Below, one piece after another: positions 60,672 to 64,000 of a stretch of 64,000 nucleotides of DNA. Within the stretch, counting starts at the first letter, position 1. Each line of letters opens with the position of its first letter. A program made the position numbers and the translations under genes. The notes under the pieces are model-generated. The model ran no database searches, was not told the origin of the DNA, and worked only from the letters and a program-made list of their open reading frames with translations. Source of the DNA: Curtobacterium sp. MCSS17_015 (lineage in GTDB: Bacteria; Actinomycetota; Actinomycetes; Actinomycetales; Microbacteriaceae); the NCBI RefSeq assembly GCF_003234265.2, contig NZ_CP126256.1, positions 1,364,001 to 1,428,000 on the forward strand. The letters are read 5' to 3'.

Positions 60672-61185
60672 GACGCCGTCCCGCCGCACGCGACACGCCC
60701 GGGGTGCGTCGGAGGGGTCGAAGATGACGAGTTGTCAATGGCAATTTCCGGTCGGTCATCACCGTACCCCGCATCGTGAGCATGCGTACCCCGGATGGTT
60801 CGACGCCGGAACCGTCCTCAGGGAGCGACCAGGGTTTCGGAACACGTGTCGACGAACCGGCGGCCAGGGCTGACGATCGTCCAGTGGGGGCCTGCTGACC
60901 TGGGGTTCCCTGGCGAGCCGCGTCGGACCTCCCGGTCGTCCGGCGGTGCGCGCGACCCTGCGGTGTCCGTCGGACCGGTCCACGCAACTGCTGTCAGCAC
61001 CAGTGCGGACACGGGCTTGTCCGGCGTGCAGCGGACCCCCCTGTACCCCGTCGTCTGCCGTGGTCACCCCCACCCGAGGGCCACGTTGCGCGGCGAGTCT
61101 GCGTTCTGTCTGAATGAGGACACCCGAACCGACCCCGATTTCCCGATGGCGCGGAATCTCCCCTCGAACGTTGAAGCAGGGATCG
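60672..61185. other. 514-bp gene-free leader region before the polysaccharide operon
   Basis: No convincing gene on either strand. An AT-richer patch at about 60725-60755 includes TTGTCA (60735-60740), and a second -35-like TTGCGC occurs at 61086-61091. Two near-copies of CGTACCCCGSAT occur at about 60763 and 60786. A 10-bp palindrome GGACCGGTCC lies near 60974. The region is probably regulatory with a long 5' leader; I could not match a known riboswitch. Confidence 0.4.
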
Positions 61186-62760
61186 ATGTTCACCTTCATC
61201 CTCCAAGTCCGGCAGATGGTCGACGGGCACCCCGAGTTCTACCTCTTCACCGTGTACTCACTGGTGATCTGGCTGCTCTGGTTGCTCAAGGTCGTGCTGT
61301 CCGCGCGCTACCGCCCCTTCACCGGCACGTACACCGGGACGACGAGCGTCGTCGTCCCGGTCGTGGACGAGCCGCTCGACCTGTTCCGGGACGTCATCGG
61401 CCGCATGGTCGAACAACGTCCCGGCGAGATCATCGTCGTCATCAACGGCGCACGGAACGAGGCGCTCGAAGCGGTCTGCGACGAGTTCGCACCCCTCGTC
61501 CGCTGGACCCACACGCCGATCCCGGGCAAGCGCAACGCGGTCAAGGTCGGCACCGAGATGTCCACCGGTGACATCACGGTGCTCGTCGACTCGGACACCG
61601 TGTGGACGCCCGGCACGCTGGTCGAGCTCCTCCGGCCGTTCGCGGACGAGTCCGTCGGCGGCGTCACCACCCGGCAGCGGATCCTCGAGCCGACGCGCTC
61701 GTGGATCACCCGCTGGGCGGACTGGCTGGAGAACTCCCGCGCGCTCTACTCGATGCCCGCCCAGAGCGTCCTCGGCCAGATCGGCTGCCTGCCGGGCCGC
61801 ACGATCGCCTTCCGCCGGAACATCCTCGTCCGCGTCATGGACAAGTTCATGCACGAGGAGTTCATGGGCGTCTTCCTCGAGGTGTCCGACGACCGGACAC
61901 TGACGAACCTGACGCTCAAGGAGGGGTACCGGACCGTCTACCAGTACACCTCGCTGGTCTACACGGACGCCCCGCTGCAGGTGAAGAAGCTGTTCAAGCA
62001 GCAGCTCCGCTGGGCGCGCGGCTCGCAGTACAACACGCTGCGGATGCTCCCGTGGATGCTCGGTCACGCGCCGGTCCTGGCCCTGTTCTTCCTGACCGAC
62101 ATCATCCTGCCGTTCATGCTCTTCGGCGTGATCGCCGGTTGGGTCTACCGGGCACTCACCGGGCAGGGCCAGAACCTCTACGAGGGGATCCTGCACCAGT
62201 ACGGGTTCTCGACCGGGTTCGTCTACGTGGCGGCGCTCATGGTCGTCTCGAGCGTGCTGAGCATGGCGATCCGGCAGATGCGGCACCTCGCCGAGAAGCC
62301 GTCGGACTTCTTCCGGCTGCCGATGTTCATCATCGTCTCGACGTTCTTCCTCATGCCGATCCGCCTCATCGGGTTCTTCCGCCTGGCCCACGCGAGCGGC
62401 TGGGGGACGCGTGCCGGTGCCTACGCCGGCGGACCCGTCGAGGAAGTGCCGGCGCAGCCGCAGCCCAGCACGGGTGTGGTGCCGATGAGCCCCGTCGACC
62501 GCGACCCGTCCGCACCGGTCGGAGTGGTGGACGAGCAGGCCGCCGTCGACCGCGCGTTCGACGAGATCTTCGGACCGGACGCCACCACGGCCTCCACGAC
62601 GACCGTCCTCGCCACCCGCCGCGACGTCGCCACCGTGACCGAGCGAGCGGCGCAGCGCACCCCGAAGCCCACCCGCACCCGTCGACTCAACCCCTACGCG
62701 TCGATCCCGTACGTCATCGGGATCGCGGTCTTCGCACTGGAGGCGTTCCTCATTGTCTGA
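61186..62760 (+). CDS. Processive family-2 glycosyltransferase (hyaluronan/cellulose synthase-like)
   Basis: Membrane synthase of 524 residues that should polymerise an activated sugar and extrude the chain. After one N-terminal helix (LFTVYSLVIWLLWLLKVVL) the GT-A domain shows TTSVVVPVVDEPLDLFRDVI, PGKRNAVKVGTE, VLVDSDTVWTPG (DxD), EVSDDRTLTNLTL (TED-like) and the processivity motif KQQLRWARGS (QxxRW). Three to four C-terminal helices follow, then a tail of about 130 residues ending in another helix. Closest in style to HasA/NodC-type enzymes; the product is unknown. Overlaps the GH26 gene by 8 bp. Confidence 0.92.
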   Translation: MFTFILQVRQMVDGHPEFYLFTVYSLVIWLLWLLKVVLSARYRPFTGTYTGTTSVVVPVVDEPLDLFRDVIGRMVEQRPGEIIVVINGARNEALEAVCDEFAPLVRWTHTPIPGKRNAVKVGTEMSTGDITVLVDSDTVWTPGTLVELLRPFADESVGGVTTRQRILEPTRSWITRWADWLENSRALYSMPAQSVLGQIGCLPGRTIAFRRNILVRVMDKFMHEEFMGVFLEVSDDRTLTNLTLKEGYRTVYQYTSLVYTDAPLQVKKLFKQQLRWARGSQYNTLRMLPWMLGHAPVLALFFLTDIILPFMLFGVIAGWVYRALTGQGQNLYEGILHQYGFSTGFVYVAALMVVSSVLSMAIRQMRHLAEKPSDFFRLPMFIIVSTFFLMPIRLIGFFRLAHASGWGTRAGAYAGGPVEEVPAQPQPSTGVVPMSPVDRDPSAPVGVVDEQAAVDRAFDEIFGPDATTASTTTVLATRRDVATVTERAAQRTPKPTRTRRLNPYASIPYVIGIAVFALEAFLIV

Positions 62761-64000
62761 TCTCCCTCGCCCCACCGGTACCTGGTGGGCTCCCTCGACG
62801 CGACACGCCAAGCGCACCGCGGTGGGCATGGCGGCCATCGTCGCCGTCCTCTCGCTCATCACCTGGTCGGTGTGGATCTCGCCCTCCGGCCCCGTCTCCT
62901 CTGCGGTCAGTCGGGCGCTCGGCGTCCCCACGAAGCAGGAACCGTCCGCTGACGCCGACGCCCTGCAGGCGAAGCTCACCGCGGCCCAGCAGCAGATCTG
63001 GAAGCTCGAGGGCAAGCTGCAGAGCACCACGGCGCAGTCCGGCTCCCGTGGGGACCAGGTCGCGCAGCTCAAGGCCCAGATCGCGGACCTGCGGTCGCAG
63101 CTCGGGCACGCACGGACCGCGTCCGGCTCGGACTCCTCCTCGGGAGGCTCGTCCTCCTCCGGCACGTCGGCCTCGGCGAGCGGCGGGACCGGTGGGGCGG
63201 GAGCGCACGGCGGCTCGTCCGGCCACGGCGGCGGCCCGACCGTGGTGCCGGGGAAGGGCGGCCCGTCCACCGACCCCGACCCCGCCACCCCCGTCGACGT
63301 CCCGACCAAGGCGGAGGTACTCGCGCAACAGTCCCGCTGGTACGGCCTCTACACGGCGCAGTCGCCCTTCAACTGGGCCGAGTACGACCAGGTGTCCCAG
63401 CAGGTCGGCCGGTCCACGAACATGGTGGGCTACTTCCAGGGCTTCGACCAGGACTTCAACGCGAACGCCGTGCAGCGCTCCTGGACGAACGGGCGTGTCC
63501 CGATGCTCACGTGGGAGAGCCGGCCCCTGAAGACCGGCAACGACCAGAAGTACGTCCCCGGCTACACGAACAGCGACATCACCGGCGGAGCGTTCGACCG
63601 CTACCTGACGGAGTACGCCGAGGCCCTCGTCGCGAACGGGCAGCCCGTCGTCATCCGGCTCGACCACGAGATGAACGGCAGCTGGTACAACTGGGCCGAC
63701 GGCACCGCCCAGCGGAACGCACCCGGGTCCTTCGTCGCGATGTGGCAGCACGTGCACGAAGTGTTCGACCGTGCCGGGGCGAACGACTACGTCATCTGGA
63801 ACTGGTCGCCGACCCGCATCGACGCCCTGGGCAACGCGAAGTACCAGACCCTCGACTACCTCGAGGCGTACTACCCGGGCGACGACTACGTCGACTGGGT
63901 CGGCATGAGCGGCTACTACCGCAAGGCCGCCGAGGCACCGACGTTCGACACCACCTTCGCCGCGACCCTCGAGCAGATCCGGCAGATCGCGCCGGACAAG
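62753..64000 (+). CDS. Membrane-anchored GH26-type glycoside hydrolase (3' end beyond window)
   Basis: The first 416 residues are visible. TTG start with GGAGG upstream, overlapping the synthase stop by 8 bp. A signal-anchor helix (AVGMAAIVAVLSLITWSVWI) is followed by a coiled coil (about 66-105), a Ser/Gly-rich linker and, from about 185, a GH26-like TIM barrel: YGLYTAQSPFNWAEYD, NMVGYFQGFDQDF, then VIRLDHEMNGSWYNW with the acid/base Glu, and YVIWNWSPTR. The second catalytic Glu would be beyond the edge. GH26 enzymes cut beta-mannan or mixed glucan. Coupled to a synthase, this one probably edits or releases the polymer. Confidence 0.88.
   Translation, partial: MSDLPRPTGTWWAPSTRHAKRTAVGMAAIVAVLSLITWSVWISPSGPVSSAVSRALGVPTKQEPSADADALQAKLTAAQQQIWKLEGKLQSTTAQSGSRGDQVAQLKAQIADLRSQLGHARTASGSDSSSGGSSSSGTSASASGGTGGAGAHGGSSGHGGGPTVVPGKGGPSTDPDPATPVDVPTKAEVLAQQSRWYGLYTAQSPFNWAEYDQVSQQVGRSTNMVGYFQGFDQDFNANAVQRSWTNGRVPMLTWESRPLKTGNDQKYVPGYTNSDITGGAFDRYLTEYAEALVANGQPVVIRLDHEMNGSWYNWADGTAQRNAPGSFVAMWQHVHEVFDRAGANDYVIWNWSPTRIDALGNAKYQTLDYLEAYYPGDDYVDWVGMSGYYRKAAEAPTFDTTFAATLEQIRQIAPDK

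Noticed and set aside
60759..61199. Minus-strand open frame of 146 codons in the long leader
   Set aside because: No ribosome site, mixed composition rich in Arg and Gly, and it overlaps the start of the synthase; treated as non-coding.

Overview
The window is GC-rich (roughly 70% or more), with strong G/C third-position bias, many GTG starts and many genes whose -10 hexamer (TAnnnT) lies only 5-8 nt before the start codon. Together with a one-piece pyruvate dehydrogenase E1, polyphosphate glucokinase, GlnA/GlnE, a class A RNase P RNA and plant- or soil-type glycosidases, this points to an actinobacterium of the family Microbacteriaceae, possibly Curtobacterium. The genus is an inference from gene content only.

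Layout. 1-5.6 kb: partial aceE (-), a peroxiredoxin, an alpha/beta hydrolase, an L,D-transpeptidase, a lipoprotein and tRNA-Val. 5.7-7.6 kb: a glycosyltransferase of lower third-position GC, flanked by coding-like remnants. 7.6-13.9 kb: a fatty acid desaturase, a TetR/membrane-protein divergent pair, a GT1 glycosyltransferase and a MacB-type ABC exporter. 14-20.9 kb: a large ATP-binding LuxR (LAL) regulator, MarR, two SnoaL-like proteins, an esterase, an internally deleted short-chain dehydrogenase and an NADP-oxidoreductase-like protein. Three copies of one operator/promoter block drive parts of this region and the exporter. 20.9-26.4 kb: a giant secreted GH81 beta-1,3-glucanase. 26.6-35.5 kb: a two-component system with LtrA, an amino acid permease, a BLUF photoreceptor, an acyltransferase, a membrane protein and an SDR. 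35.6-38.2 kb: HIT and heme-binding-like proteins, then a retron: a predicted msr-msd RNA bounded by a 17-of-18-bp inverted repeat, followed by its reverse transcriptase. 38.3-44.8 kb: DUF4287, an acetyl esterase, a His-rich peptide, a RES-Xre toxin-antitoxin pair, two nuclease-like proteins around an 18-bp minisatellite, and a divergent siderophore-interacting protein/heme oxygenase pair around a DtxR-type iron box. 44.9-64 kb: core genes (ppc, STAS/anti-sigma pair, AraC regulator, Nif3, rnpB, ppgK, map, a CDGSH protein with its partner, glnA, glnE), then the start of a polysaccharide operon (processive GT2 and an anchored GH26).

The most notable system is the retron, because its RNA can be delimited from the sequence. 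Next is the three-promoter regulon probably controlled by the LAL regulator. No CRISPR array, insertion sequence or prophage was seen.
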